Below are positions 5,409 through 13,922 of a DNA stretch of 17,883 bases, in pieces. The notes below the pieces were generated by a model that saw only the letters and a program-made list of their open reading frames with translations, searched no databases and was not told the DNA's origin. Within the stretch, counting starts at the first letter, position 1. Each line of letters begins with the position of its first letter. Source of the DNA: UMGS1387 sp045646465 (GTDB lineage: Bacteria; Bacillota; Clostridia; Oscillospirales; CAG-382); NCBI GenBank assembly GCA_045646465.1, contig JAZRKT010000083.1:1-17883 (forward strand). The letters are read 5' to 3'. A program made the position numbers and the translations under genes.

Positions 5409-6074
5409 GTGTATAAACTTCTTGTTGTTGATGACGAAGAAAAAATACGCACGCTTATCGGCAAATATGCTGCCTTTGAGGGCTACGATGTAACGGAAGC
5501 CGCAGACGGAATGAGTGCGCTTGAAATATTGCGTAATAAGGATTTTGACCTTATAATACTTGATATAATGATGCCAGATGTTGACGGCTTTACCGTTTGC
5601 AGAGAGCTGAGAAAGAACAGTACAACTCCCGTTATAATGCTCAGCGCACGAGGAGAGGAATATGACAGACTCCACGGCTTTGAGGTAGGAGTGGACGACT
5701 ATGTGGTAAAGCCCTTTTCGCCCAAGGAGCTGATGATGAGAGTTGCGGCGATTATAAAAAGAACAAGCAACGTATCGGGCGGATTTTTTGAGCACGAGGG
5801 ACTTAAGGTGGATTTTGCGGGACGTATAGTTTACGTTGACGGAAATAAGGCAGAGCTTACTCCCAAGGAATACGACCTGCTGTTTTACCTTATCAAGAAT
5901 AAAGGAATTGCCCTTACAAGAGAAAAGCTTATAAGCAATGTGTGGGGGTATGACTTTTTCGGAGACGACAGAACTCTTGACACGCACATAAAGCTGCTTA
6001 GAAAAAATCTTGGCAGTTATTCGGGACTTATTGTTACGCTGAGAGGAGTTGGCTACCGCTTTGAAACACAGTAA
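5409..6074 (+). CDS. OmpR/PhoB-family response regulator
   Basis: A 221-residue two-domain regulator. The receiver domain (about 1-118) has the acidic pair D8-D9, phospho-acceptor D52 in LIILDIMMPD, S79 and K101 in VVKPFSPKEL. The C-terminal winged helix (about 126-219) shows LTPKEYDLLFYLIKNKG, the recognition-helix region DDRTLDTHIKLLRKNL and the final VTLRGVGYRFE. Phosphorylated by its partner kinase it should bind direct repeats and alter transcription. The start is GTG 5409, 6 bp after AGGAGG; an ATG at 5407 overlaps it but is in another frame that stops after 28 codons. The kinase gene begins 1 bp after its stop codon, so the two form one unit. The targets are unknown; the divergent DivIVA operon and the downstream glucan synthase gene are positional candidates only. 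Confidence 0.95.
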   Translation: MYKLLVVDDEEKIRTLIGKYAAFEGYDVTEAADGMSALEILRNKDFDLIILDIMMPDVDGFTVCRELRKNSTTPVIMLSARGEEYDRLHGFEVGVDDYVVKPFSPKELMMRVAAIIKRTSNVSGGFFEHEGLKVDFAGRIVYVDGNKAELTPKEYDLLFYLIKNKGIALTREKLISNVWGYDFFGDDRTLDTHIKLLRKNLGSYSGLIVTLRGVGYRFETQ

Positions 6075-6075
6075 A

Positions 6076-7599
6076 ATGCGTTCTGCGGGAATACGCTGGA
6101 AAATTTTCGGCTTTATGCTTATTCCTACCTTCATCTTGCTTGTGATACTGTGGCTTGTACAGACGGTGTTTTTTGGTCTTTTCTACTCCCAGGTAAAAAC
6201 CGAGGAGCTTAAAAGCACCACAAGAACGGTTATACGGGATATGGAAAAGTCCGATATAAAAAATACCATCCTTTTTCTTGCAGGCAACGGCGATATAAAT
6301 ATAAGCGTTATGGATACAACCGCCTTTGACAGCCTGTACTCGTCGGGCGAGGACTTGTCGTCGGTAACCTACGGCTGGGGTGCATACGGGATGTTGCGAC
6401 TTTACGAGGATGTAGTGGAAAACGGCGGCGAGTATATTGGATACTATAGCGCCGACAGCAAAGACGCTCCCAAAGGAAGTGAGGATTTTGTGCCCGAAAG
6501 ACCGAGAAATTACGGACGGGATGCAAGCGGATTTGGCAGAGAAAATTTTCAAAGAATACCGTCTCCCGGATTTTTCGGACATATTGGACAGAAAAATCAG
6601 CTTTTGTATGCAAAAACGGCATTGCTTTCCGACGGTACAGAGGTAATGGTTGTGGCGGATACAAGAATATCTCCCTTTGATTCAACGGTAAGCACCCTCA
6701 GGTATCAGCTGGTGATTTGCTCGCTGATAAGCGTGGGACTGTCGCTGATTCTGTCTTTTCTTATTTCAAAAAAGGTGTCAAAGCCCATAGAAAATATAAA
6801 TGCGTCGGCAAAAACTCTTGCCAAGGGAAAGTTCGATGTTCATTTTGAGGGCAAGGGCTACCGAGAAATCGAGCAGCTCAGCGATACCTTGAATTTTGCC
6901 TCAACCGAGCTTGGTAAAGCCGAGTCTTTACGCCGTGAGCTTATGGCAAATGTATCTCACGATATGAGAACGCCTCTTACTATGATTGTGGGCTACAGCG
7001 AGGTTATGAGAGACATCCCCGGCGAAAATACGCCTGAAAACGTGCAGGTGATAATTGACGAAGCAAATCGCCTGTCGGAATTTGTAAACAGCGTGCTTGA
7101 CTTAACAAAGCTTCAAAGCGGTATGGAAAAGCTGGAACCTGAAAAAGCCGATATCACGGAAATTGTAAGGGGAGCGGCAGACAGATATTCAAAGCTACTT
7201 GACGACAGTGTGTGCAGCGTTGAGCTTGTGTGTCAGAATGAGCCGTGTTTTGTTATGTGCGACGTAACAAAGCTGACGCAGGCACTGTACAACCTTGCCG
7301 ATAATGCTGTGAACTATGCAAAAGACCCCAAAAGAATAAAGCTTGAGCTAAAAAAGGTAAGCCAAAGCAGGGTACGTGTTGAGGTAAGCGACAACGGAGA
7401 TGGTATAAATCCCGAGGAGCTGCCTTACATCTGGGACAGATATTACAAAACCGAGAAAAGCCACAGGCGAAATACCGTAGGTTCCGGAATAGGTCTGTCA
7501 ATTGTTAAGGAAATACTTGAAAAGCACAAAGCAAGATACGGAGTTGAAACCTCAAAGGAAAGCGGAAGTACCTTCTGGTTTGAGCTTGATATATGTTAA
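6076..7599 (+). CDS. Membrane sensor histidine kinase
   Basis: A 507-residue kinase paired with the upstream regulator. TM1 is about 8-34, an extracellular sensor of roughly 170 residues follows (rich in Gly, Tyr, Ser and Asp, no family recognised), TM2 is about 211-231, then a HAMP segment. The dimerisation/phosphoacceptor block ELMANVSHDMRTPL places the phosphorylated His at 295. The ATPase part shows the N box LYNLADNAVNYA (404-415), the G1 box DNGDGI (439-444) and the G2 box GSGIGLSIVKEI (469-480). All catalytic motifs are intact. ATG 6076 is chosen, 1 bp after the regulator stop codon, consistent with translational coupling; TTG 6061 is an alternative that would add five residues. The signal is unknown, though an exposed sensor domain suggests an extracellular or envelope cue. 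Confidence 0.93.
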   Translation: MRSAGIRWKIFGFMLIPTFILLVILWLVQTVFFGLFYSQVKTEELKSTTRTVIRDMEKSDIKNTILFLAGNGDINISVMDTTAFDSLYSSGEDLSSVTYGWGAYGMLRLYEDVVENGGEYIGYYSADSKDAPKGSEDFVPERPRNYGRDASGFGRENFQRIPSPGFFGHIGQKNQLLYAKTALLSDGTEVMVVADTRISPFDSTVSTLRYQLVICSLISVGLSLILSFLISKKVSKPIENINASAKTLAKGKFDVHFEGKGYREIEQLSDTLNFASTELGKAESLRRELMANVSHDMRTPLTMIVGYSEVMRDIPGENTPENVQVIIDEANRLSEFVNSVLDLTKLQSGMEKLEPEKADITEIVRGAADRYSKLLDDSVCSVELVCQNEPCFVMCDVTKLTQALYNLADNAVNYAKDPKRIKLELKKVSQSRVRVEVSDNGDGINPEELPYIWDRYYKTEKSHRRNTVGSGIGLSIVKEILEKHKARYGVETSKESGSTFWFELDIC

Positions 7600-7604
7600 G
7601 TAAG

Positions 7605-7638
7605 AGAACTGTTCTTCAAACGGAGCAGTTCTTTTTTT
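7605..7638 (+). terminator. Intrinsic terminator of the two-component operon
   Basis: AGAACTGTTC (7605-7614) pairs with GAGCAGTTCT (7623-7632) with one G-U pair and an 8-nt loop. Six more T residues follow. It lies 5 bp after the kinase stop codon and separates this operon from the glucan synthase gene. Confidence 0.88.
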
Positions 7639-7705
7639 GCTTGTTTAGAATTGTATATTTTTCCTTGTAACTGCAGAAAATACAAAAAAATGCAAGGGTG
7701 AAAAA

Positions 7706-10700
7706 ATGGAATCCAATAAAATCTCAGAAATACTTGAAAATTATAGGTACGTAAATAAGACGGGCAGAGCATATTTTGCCGCAATAAGACAGCTTTGTCT
7801 GCTGCATAAGTTGAAGAAAAAAGTGAAAAACAGCAGACTTTTAAAAGAGCTTTCCCTAAATGGTAAAAGGTATCTAATAGATAATTTTCCTAAAATCGAG
7901 CAATATACGGCAGACGGTGCAAGGGAGCTTTTTTGTCTTAAAAATATCAGAATATCAAAGGGGATTCCTGTGTATTACAGGGTGTTTTCACAGTATGTTG
8001 ATACCCTCACAAAACCCTTTGATACCCGTGAGATGTGCGGACTTTTTGAAAAGGTCAATTCTTCTTTTCCCTGTCCAACCCTTGAAGACAGCGCGGCATT
8101 TCCTCTTTATATGAGGGCGGTGCTTTGCGAAAAAATAGCCTTGTTTTATACAGACGAAGATAACAGAGACGACAGTCGTCTTAGACTTCTGTTTATGTGT
8201 CTTGACGAATCACTCGTTTTTGATAGGGAAGACAGCCTTGTGACAAACCCTGTACAACAGGTGCTGTTAAAGGATGCTGTTTTTGAAAATTCCACCGAAT
8301 ATACCAAGGACAGCTACCGCAGAAATCTGTCGGATTATGCAAAAAGGTCTGGAATGAGTCAGCTTGAATATGCAAAAAGCATTTGCAGCAATAAGGAAAA
8401 TTTCACCTCGGTGCTTGCCGATAGGCCCTTCGGAGGACAGGTGTATCTGTTGCTGCATATTTTTCTTTCGGTGCTGTTTACTTTTTTTCTTTGCCGATTT
8501 TCGATAGCCTTTGTGCTGTCCTTTGTGCCTGTTTACAGATGTGTAAAGCTTATTCTGGACAGGTTTTTTGCAAGGTTTGTACTGAAGGGGTTTACCGAGC
8601 CTGCACTTGAGCTTTCTGAAATTCCCGACGGCAAAGGTGTTATTGTTACCGTAACGACGCTGCTTACGGGACGAGATGGGCTTGTATTTTCACGCCTTGA
8701 AGAAATGTACTGCACCTGCGGAGGCAAAAACGTGTATTTTTCACTTTTGTGCGACCTTTGCGACAGCAATAAACGTAATGATGAAAAGGATAGCGAAACG
8801 GTAAGAAAAGCACGAGAAAGCATATTGTCACTTCGAAAAAAATACGGCGATGTGTTTTTCCTGTTTTTGCGTGACAGAGAGTTTTCAAAAAGCGAGGGCA
8901 AATATATTGCACCCGAAAGAAAAAGAGGTGCAGTAAATGCACTTTGCCGTTTTCTTTGCGGAAAAAGCGACGGCTTTAACGAAAACAGCATAAAGCCGTC
9001 TCAGGATATATGCGAAAACATCAGATATGTCTTTACTCTTGATAGCGATACCAACCTTACACTTGACAGCGTAAAAAAGGCGGCAGGTATAATGCTTCAT
9101 CCAAGCAATGCGCCAGTATACGACGAAAAAAAAGGCAGAGTGGTAAAGGGCTTCGGTATACTTCAGCCAAAAATGAGCCCAAGCCTTACAACTTCGGGAA
9201 AAAGCTTTTTTACTTCATTTATGTGCTCGCCGGGAGGTGTTGATTTTTACAGCTCGGCAGGATATAATCAAACCTTTGCTCTTTTCGGCAAGGGCGTTTT
9301 CTGCGGAAAGGGAATGTTTGATAAGGAAATTTATTATAAGGCGTTGTGCCGTACAAATGAGTTTGCAAGTAATACCGTTCTCAGCCACGATGCTCCTGAG
9401 GGTGCTATTCTTCGCTGTGCTTCGACAAACCACATCACTCTTACCGACGGCTTTCCCCGTGAGCAGATGTCCTATAACAAGCGCCGTCACAGATGGATAA
9501 GGGGAGACATACAAAACCTTCACTTTTTCAGAAAAAGCCGTAAAAATCCCCGAGGAAAGCAGGTTGCAAACGGTATTGATTATGTTTCAAAATATCTTAT
9601 GAGCGAAAACATTGCCGATGCACTTTTGCAAATTTTTTCATTTATTCTTCTGCTCCTGTCCCTTGCGGCAGATGACGGAACTGTCGATGTTCTTTTTGTT
9701 ACAACGGCCGTTGCCTGTTATATTCTGCCCTTTGTGCACACACTTTTTTCAAGCATAAGACGAGCCTTTTTCTATAACCTGTCACGTCTGTTTTACTCTA
9801 AAGGCGTATACGGCAGTATATGGACATCATTTTTCAGAATGTTTTACGATTTGTCATCTATTGCTCAAAATGCGTATCTTTGTGCCGATGCGGTAATACG
9901 TGCCCTTTACAGACATTTTCTGTCCCGCAGGCACAATCTTGAATGGACAACTGCTGCCCAAAGCGATGCCGAAAAAAGCGACGGTATTATGGGCTATGTC
10001 AAAAAGAATTTGTTCAGCGCTTTTTTTGGAACACTTCTTATAATTGCGTCGCAAAACTCCTTTGTGAAGGTTATAGGACTTTTGTGGATGGCTTTGCCGG
10101 TCACATCTTACCTGCAGGGACGGCAAAGGTGTGAAGATGTCAGTCACATTCCCAAAGTAACCGAAAATTCTCTGCTTGAAAATCTGGCGGATATGTGGCT
10201 CTTTTTCGAGGACTGCGTAAGCGAAAAAACGCACTTTCTGCCTCCAGATAACGTGTCCACAAGGCAAGGCGTGAAGGTGTCTCGTATGACATCGCCCACA
10301 AATATAGGCCTGTATCTTGCAAGTGCCGCCGTGGCGAAGGAAAGCTCTCTTTTAAGTCGTGACGGTTTTGAAAAGCTTGTTTACAATACCGTCTGCACCC
10401 TTGAAGAGCTGCCTAAATACGGAGGACTTTTGTATAACTGGTATGACATTTACACGGCACAGCCACTGCAACCGAAATTTGTTTCCAGCGTTGACGAAGG
10501 CAATTACCTTGCCTGCCTTTACGTTGTTGTCGGTGCGTTGAAAAGAACTGAGGATAAAACACCATTTACCCAAAAGCTTATTCAGAAAGTTGAAAGGCTT
10601 ATATCCGAAGCGGATTTTTCTCTGATGTATAACACTAAAAGGAAGCTGTTTTACATCGGCTTTACCGTCGAAGGGGATGGCAAAATTGTATACGGCAAAA

Positions 10701-12502
10701 ACTGCTACGATATGCTTATGAGTGAAACGAGAACCCTCAGCTATATCGCAATAGCACACAGAAAGGTAAGTGCCGACCACGCACAACGCCTGTCAAGACC
10801 TCTTATAAGTTCGGGACATTATGTGGGTATAGCAAGCTGGAGTGGTACGGTGTTTGAATATTTTATGCCCTGTCTTTTTCTGCCGTCATATAAAAACAGC
10901 TTTACCGACGAGGCATTGAAATTTGCTTTGTCAATGAACGTGAAAAACGCAGTGAGATTTGAAGATAAAACCCTTTTCGGCATTTCCGAAAGCTGTTACA
11001 ATGAGCTGGACGACGACGGAAATTACAGATACTTTGCCTTTGGCACGTCAAAGCTTGCAATGTGCGTATTCACACAACAGAAGGTAATATCTCCTTACAG
11101 CTCTTATCTTATGCTTGAAAGCTCTCCTTCTCTGATACTTGAAAATCTTGTGAAAATGCGTGATATGGGACTGTACGGCAAATACGGCTTTTACGAAAGC
11201 TGTGATTTTGAACGTAAGTGTTATGGCGAGGCTTACGCAGTGCTAAAGTGCTTTATGTCTCACCATATCGGAATGAGCATATGTGCTCTTGGAAATTTTC
11301 TCTTTGACGGCTTTGTCAGAGAATGCTTTATGAATGATGTCTGCAACAGAAGTGCCCGTGAGCTTATTGAAGAAAGAATTCCCGATGAGGTGTATATTAA
11401 AAAGCGTGCCCGTAAGTATTATAAAAACTTGTCAAAGCCTGTAATGCGCCCACCTGAAAAAAGTGAAGTAAAAAGTAAAAAAATCCCGAAAAAGTCCGAA
11501 GAACCCGAAAAAAAGCAAAATGACGTGGGCATAAAAATCACGGTACGTGACGGAGAGAAAGTGATTTTGTCGGATTTGTGCGCAGATGACAGCTTTGGCA
11601 AAATAATACACTTGCAGGAAAAAGACTATGAACTGACAAGCTTTGACAGCATACGTGAGCCATTGCGAATTACGGTGCTTAAAGGGATTTTTTGCGGAAA
11701 AATAAGCTTTTGTGCAAAATTGAACACGGCGAAAAACATCGTAACAGAGTCAGGAGGAGTTGTTTTTTATGCCCAAGACAAAATGTATTTCCTCTATGGC
11801 TTTTATGCTGATGAAAAAGGAGAAAGGCATAACGGTGTGTGCTCTGCACAAAAGGATGAAAAAACGGGAAGCATAACCTTTAACACCGACAAAGAGCATA
11901 GCAGAAAAAAATATGTACTGGCGCTTGGAAGAGCAAAAAGCTTTGACACGGTTTACGGCTGTCATAAAAGACTTTTGTCGGATGTTGACAAGCTGACCCA
12001 AAGGGCAAAGGAGTTCTACCAAAGGTGCATCGTTGACGAAAAGGCGATGGCAAAAGAGCAGGATGTCATTTCGCTACAGCAAGTACAGAACGGTACTGCT
12101 TTACCGTTTATGCTTCCCGTAGGCAGGTATGATGCCCAAAAGACGGCGATTTTCGCACTTAAGCTTATGTATACAGAATGTTCTCTTAAAGAGTATCTGT
12201 GCGTAAGACTTTGCGAAAGGCTGTATGAAAAGCCGGATAAAAGAGTGTCGATGCTTGCCTGCCGTGTGTTCTGTGCATATGCCGACGGACTTGACGGCGA
12301 GCTTCTCTCGGAATTTCTTGACGAAAATGCCGAAAGCTATAGGCTTGTATTAAGAAGTATGTGGGATGTTGAAGGTCTTTGCGCCGACGAAAAAACGATA
12401 TATGAAAGATGCCTTTTGCGCCTTGAAAGCCTTTGTATCAGGGCGAACGACGATGCGGCAGGACGGACTGTCCGAGCAAGGCTGGACGCTTTAAAGGAAT
12501 AA
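7706..12502 (+). CDS. NdvB/ChvB-like beta-1,2-glucan synthase without a clear GH94 domain
   Basis: A 1598-residue membrane enzyme. After a soluble N-terminal part, helices at about 246-290 lead into a GT84-type glucosyltransferase domain (about 300-620) with D446-S-D448-T, GFGILQPKMS, H561-D562 and the RRHRWIRGD block (593-601), equivalent to the QxxRW acceptor motif. More helices follow (about 638-690 and 767-803). The second domain (about 830-1230) is the glycoamylase-like cyclisation/transglycosylation domain of cyclic beta-glucan synthases: SPTNIGLYLAS near 861, YNWYD, SVDEGN, SWSGTVFEYFMP near 1045, GISESCYNE and MSHHIGMS near 1185. Characterised NdvB is about 2800 residues and ends in a GH94 phosphorylase that trims chain length. 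Here a Lys-rich linker (about 1250-1275) leads to only about 320 residues with a hint of the GH94 N-terminal part (LALGRAKSFDTVYG) and no recognisable catalytic barrel. Likely substrate is UDP-glucose; whether the product is cyclic or linear is unknown. ATG is preceded by AAGGGTG. Confidence 0.85.
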   Translation: MESNKISEILENYRYVNKTGRAYFAAIRQLCLLHKLKKKVKNSRLLKELSLNGKRYLIDNFPKIEQYTADGARELFCLKNIRISKGIPVYYRVFSQYVDTLTKPFDTREMCGLFEKVNSSFPCPTLEDSAAFPLYMRAVLCEKIALFYTDEDNRDDSRLRLLFMCLDESLVFDREDSLVTNPVQQVLLKDAVFENSTEYTKDSYRRNLSDYAKRSGMSQLEYAKSICSNKENFTSVLADRPFGGQVYLLLHIFLSVLFTFFLCRFSIAFVLSFVPVYRCVKLILDRFFARFVLKGFTEPALELSEIPDGKGVIVTVTTLLTGRDGLVFSRLEEMYCTCGGKNVYFSLLCDLCDSNKRNDEKDSETVRKARESILSLRKKYGDVFFLFLRDREFSKSEGKYIAPERKRGAVNALCRFLCGKSDGFNENSIKPSQDICENIRYVFTLDSDTNLTLDSVKKAAGIMLHPSNAPVYDEKKGRVVKGFGILQPKMSPSLTTSGKSFFTSFMCSPGGVDFYSSAGYNQTFALFGKGVFCGKGMFDKEIYYKALCRTNEFASNTVLSHDAPEGAILRCASTNHITLTDGFPREQMSYNKRRHRWIRGDIQNLHFFRKSRKNPRGKQVANGIDYVSKYLMSENIADALLQIFSFILLLLSLAADDGTVDVLFVTTAVACYILPFVHTLFSSIRRAFFYNLSRLFYSKGVYGSIWTSFFRMFYDLSSIAQNAYLCADAVIRALYRHFLSRRHNLEWTTAAQSDAEKSDGIMGYVKKNLFSAFFGTLLIIASQNSFVKVIGLLWMALPVTSYLQGRQRCEDVSHIPKVTENSLLENLADMWLFFEDCVSEKTHFLPPDNVSTRQGVKVSRMTSPTNIGLYLASAAVAKESSLLSRDGFEKLVYNTVCTLEELPKYGGLLYNWYDIYTAQPLQPKFVSSVDEGNYLACLYVVVGALKRTEDKTPFTQKLIQKVERLISEADFSLMYNTKRKLFYIGFTVEGDGKIVYGKNCYDMLMSETRTLSYIAIAHRKVSADHAQRLSRPLISSGHYVGIASWSGTVFEYFMPCLFLPSYKNSFTDEALKFALSMNVKNAVRFEDKTLFGISESCYNELDDDGNYRYFAFGTSKLAMCVFTQQKVISPYSSYLMLESSPSLILENLVKMRDMGLYGKYGFYESCDFERKCYGEAYAVLKCFMSHHIGMSICALGNFLFDGFVRECFMNDVCNRSARELIEERIPDEVYIKKRARKYYKNLSKPVMRPPEKSEVKSKKIPKKSEEPEKKQNDVGIKITVRDGEKVILSDLCADDSFGKIIHLQEKDYELTSFDSIREPLRITVLKGIFCGKISFCAKLNTAKNIVTESGGVVFYAQDKMYFLYGFYADEKGERHNGVCSAQKDEKTGSITFNTDKEHSRKKYVLALGRAKSFDTVYGCHKRLLSDVDKLTQRAKEFYQRCIVDEKAMAKEQDVISLQQVQNGTALPFMLPVGRYDAQKTAIFALKLMYTECSLKEYLCVRLCERLYEKPDKRVSMLACRVFCAYADGLDGELLSEFLDENAESYRLVLRSMWDVEGLCADEKTIYERCLLRLESLCIRANDDAAGRTVRARLDALKE

Positions 12503-12547
12503 CGTCACAGTCTGTGTGAATTGTTTGTAAATTCGGAAAAACATCGG

Positions 12548-12576
12548 TTTACACAACTAATTAAAAGTTGTATAAT
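12548..12576 (+). promoter_or_regulatory. Strong promoter of the ymfF operon with symmetric spacer
   Basis: TTTACA (12548-12553), 17 bp, TATAAT (12571-12576). The spacer carries the inverted repeat ACAACT...AGTTGT around an A/T-rich centre (12553-12572 region), so it may hold a regulator site. The start codon of ymfF is 50 bp downstream. Confidence 0.75.
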
Positions 12577-12626
12577 AATGTGAATAACTTTTATCATTCA
12601 AGCCTTCGGCGAAAGGAATGCAGAGA

Positions 12627-13922
12627 ATGCAAAGAATTAAAATATCCGACGGGATTCATTTCAATATGCTTCCCCAGTCAAAGTTCAAAACCAATTTTTT
12701 TCAGGTTGCCTTTGTAACAGACCTTGAAAGAAAAAATACTACGCCGCTGTCGCTTTTATCGGGACTGCTGTTAAGAGCGAGCGAAAAGTACCCCGACATT
12801 GCGGCTATCAGCAACAGGCTTGATTATCTTTACGATATGAGCGCCTCTGCTCACACCTACAAAAAGGGCGAAAGACTTGTTTTTTGCTATCAGAGTGACT
12901 TTTTAAAGGACGAATATGTGCCTAAGGGAAGCGAAAATCTTCTTGAAGAAGCTGTTGAAATGTTTAGACAGCTTATGTTCAGGCCGAAGGTATGTGACGG
13001 CGGATTTGACGCAGAGCTTCTTGAGCTTGAAAAGATTCAGCTTGAAAAGGACATCAAGTCCATTATAAATAACAAAAATGCCTATTCTAAGAAAAGATGC
13101 ACAGAGCTTATGTGTGAGGGCGAAAAATACAGCATTGAGCCTGACGGTGAGCTTTGCGACATTCCCCTTATTACCGAAAAAGGGCTGTATGAGTTTTATA
13201 AGGAGCTGCTGAGGACATCACGGATTGAGGTTTTCTTCAACGGCGACGGAGAGGCACAAAAGGTGTGCGAACTTTTTAAGAGTGTGTTTGACGAAATTAA
13301 GGACAGACAGCCTGTAGCTCTTTGCGAAACCTTTGTTACGGGCGACACAAAGGAAAATGTGCTTGAAGTTACCGAAAAGATGCCCGTAAATCAGGGAAAG
13401 CTTGCACTTGGCTTCAGAACAGGAGTAAAGGCAGACGATGAGGACGGTGCGGCGCTTGCAGTTTTCAACGAGGTTTTCGGTGGCTCACCTGTAAGCAAGC
13501 TGTTTATGAATGTCCGTGAAAAGCTCAGCCTGTGCTACTACTGCAGGTCTCTTCCCGAAGCATACAAGGGTGTTTTGTTTGTGCTGTCGGGTATAGAATC
13601 GGAAAACCGTGATAAGTCTGTTGATGCAATTATGAAGGAGCTTTGTGACATTCAGGCAGGTAAGGTTACCGAGGACGAGCTTTCAGCGGCAAAGCTCAGC
13701 CTTTTAGGAGGCTTCAAGACAATTTATGACAGTCCTGCGGCTCTTTGCGGATGGTATCTTGCAAGAATTATCTGCGACAGCTTTACAGATCCACAGGATG
13801 TTGCGAAAAAAATTGAAGGCACCACGGTTGAGGATGTTGTCGACGTTTCAAAGAAGGTAAAGCTTGACACGGTGTATTTTCTTGAAGGAACGGGTGCTCC
13901 CGAAGGCTCGGAGGAAGAATGA
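12627..13922 (+). CDS. ymfF: YmfF-like M16 peptidase homologue, non-catalytic subunit
   Basis: A 431-residue member of the M16 (pitrilysin) family that lacks the zinc motif HxxEH in its N-terminal half, where ASEKYPDIAAISNRLDYLYD stands instead. The C-terminal half keeps the conserved block FGGSPVSKLFMNVREKLSLCYY (about 283-304), including the Arg and Tyr that assist substrate binding in the partner subunit. In M16B enzymes an inactive and an active subunit form a clam-shell dimer, and this gene is followed at once by the active one (4-bp ATGA overlap). ATG 12627 is preferred because AAGGA lies 9 bp upstream; ATG 12618 directly abuts it. The pair matches the ymfF-ymfH arrangement of Bacillus. 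The substrate is not known. Confidence 0.88.
   Translation: MQRIKISDGIHFNMLPQSKFKTNFFQVAFVTDLERKNTTPLSLLSGLLLRASEKYPDIAAISNRLDYLYDMSASAHTYKKGERLVFCYQSDFLKDEYVPKGSENLLEEAVEMFRQLMFRPKVCDGGFDAELLELEKIQLEKDIKSIINNKNAYSKKRCTELMCEGEKYSIEPDGELCDIPLITEKGLYEFYKELLRTSRIEVFFNGDGEAQKVCELFKSVFDEIKDRQPVALCETFVTGDTKENVLEVTEKMPVNQGKLALGFRTGVKADDEDGAALAVFNEVFGGSPVSKLFMNVREKLSLCYYCRSLPEAYKGVLFVLSGIESENRDKSVDAIMKELCDIQAGKVTEDELSAAKLSLLGGFKTIYDSPAALCGWYLARIICDSFTDPQDVAKKIEGTTVEDVVDVSKKVKLDTVYFLEGTGAPEGSEEE

Noticed and set aside
5376..6134. Minus-strand open frame of 252 codons opposite the response regulator
   Set aside because: The plus strand encodes a response regulator with all motifs intact; the minus frame resembles no family and has no promoter or SD.
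12508..12522. Terminator after the glucan synthase gene
   Set aside because: Only a 5-bp stem (TCACA/TGTGA) without a T-run is present, too weak to call.
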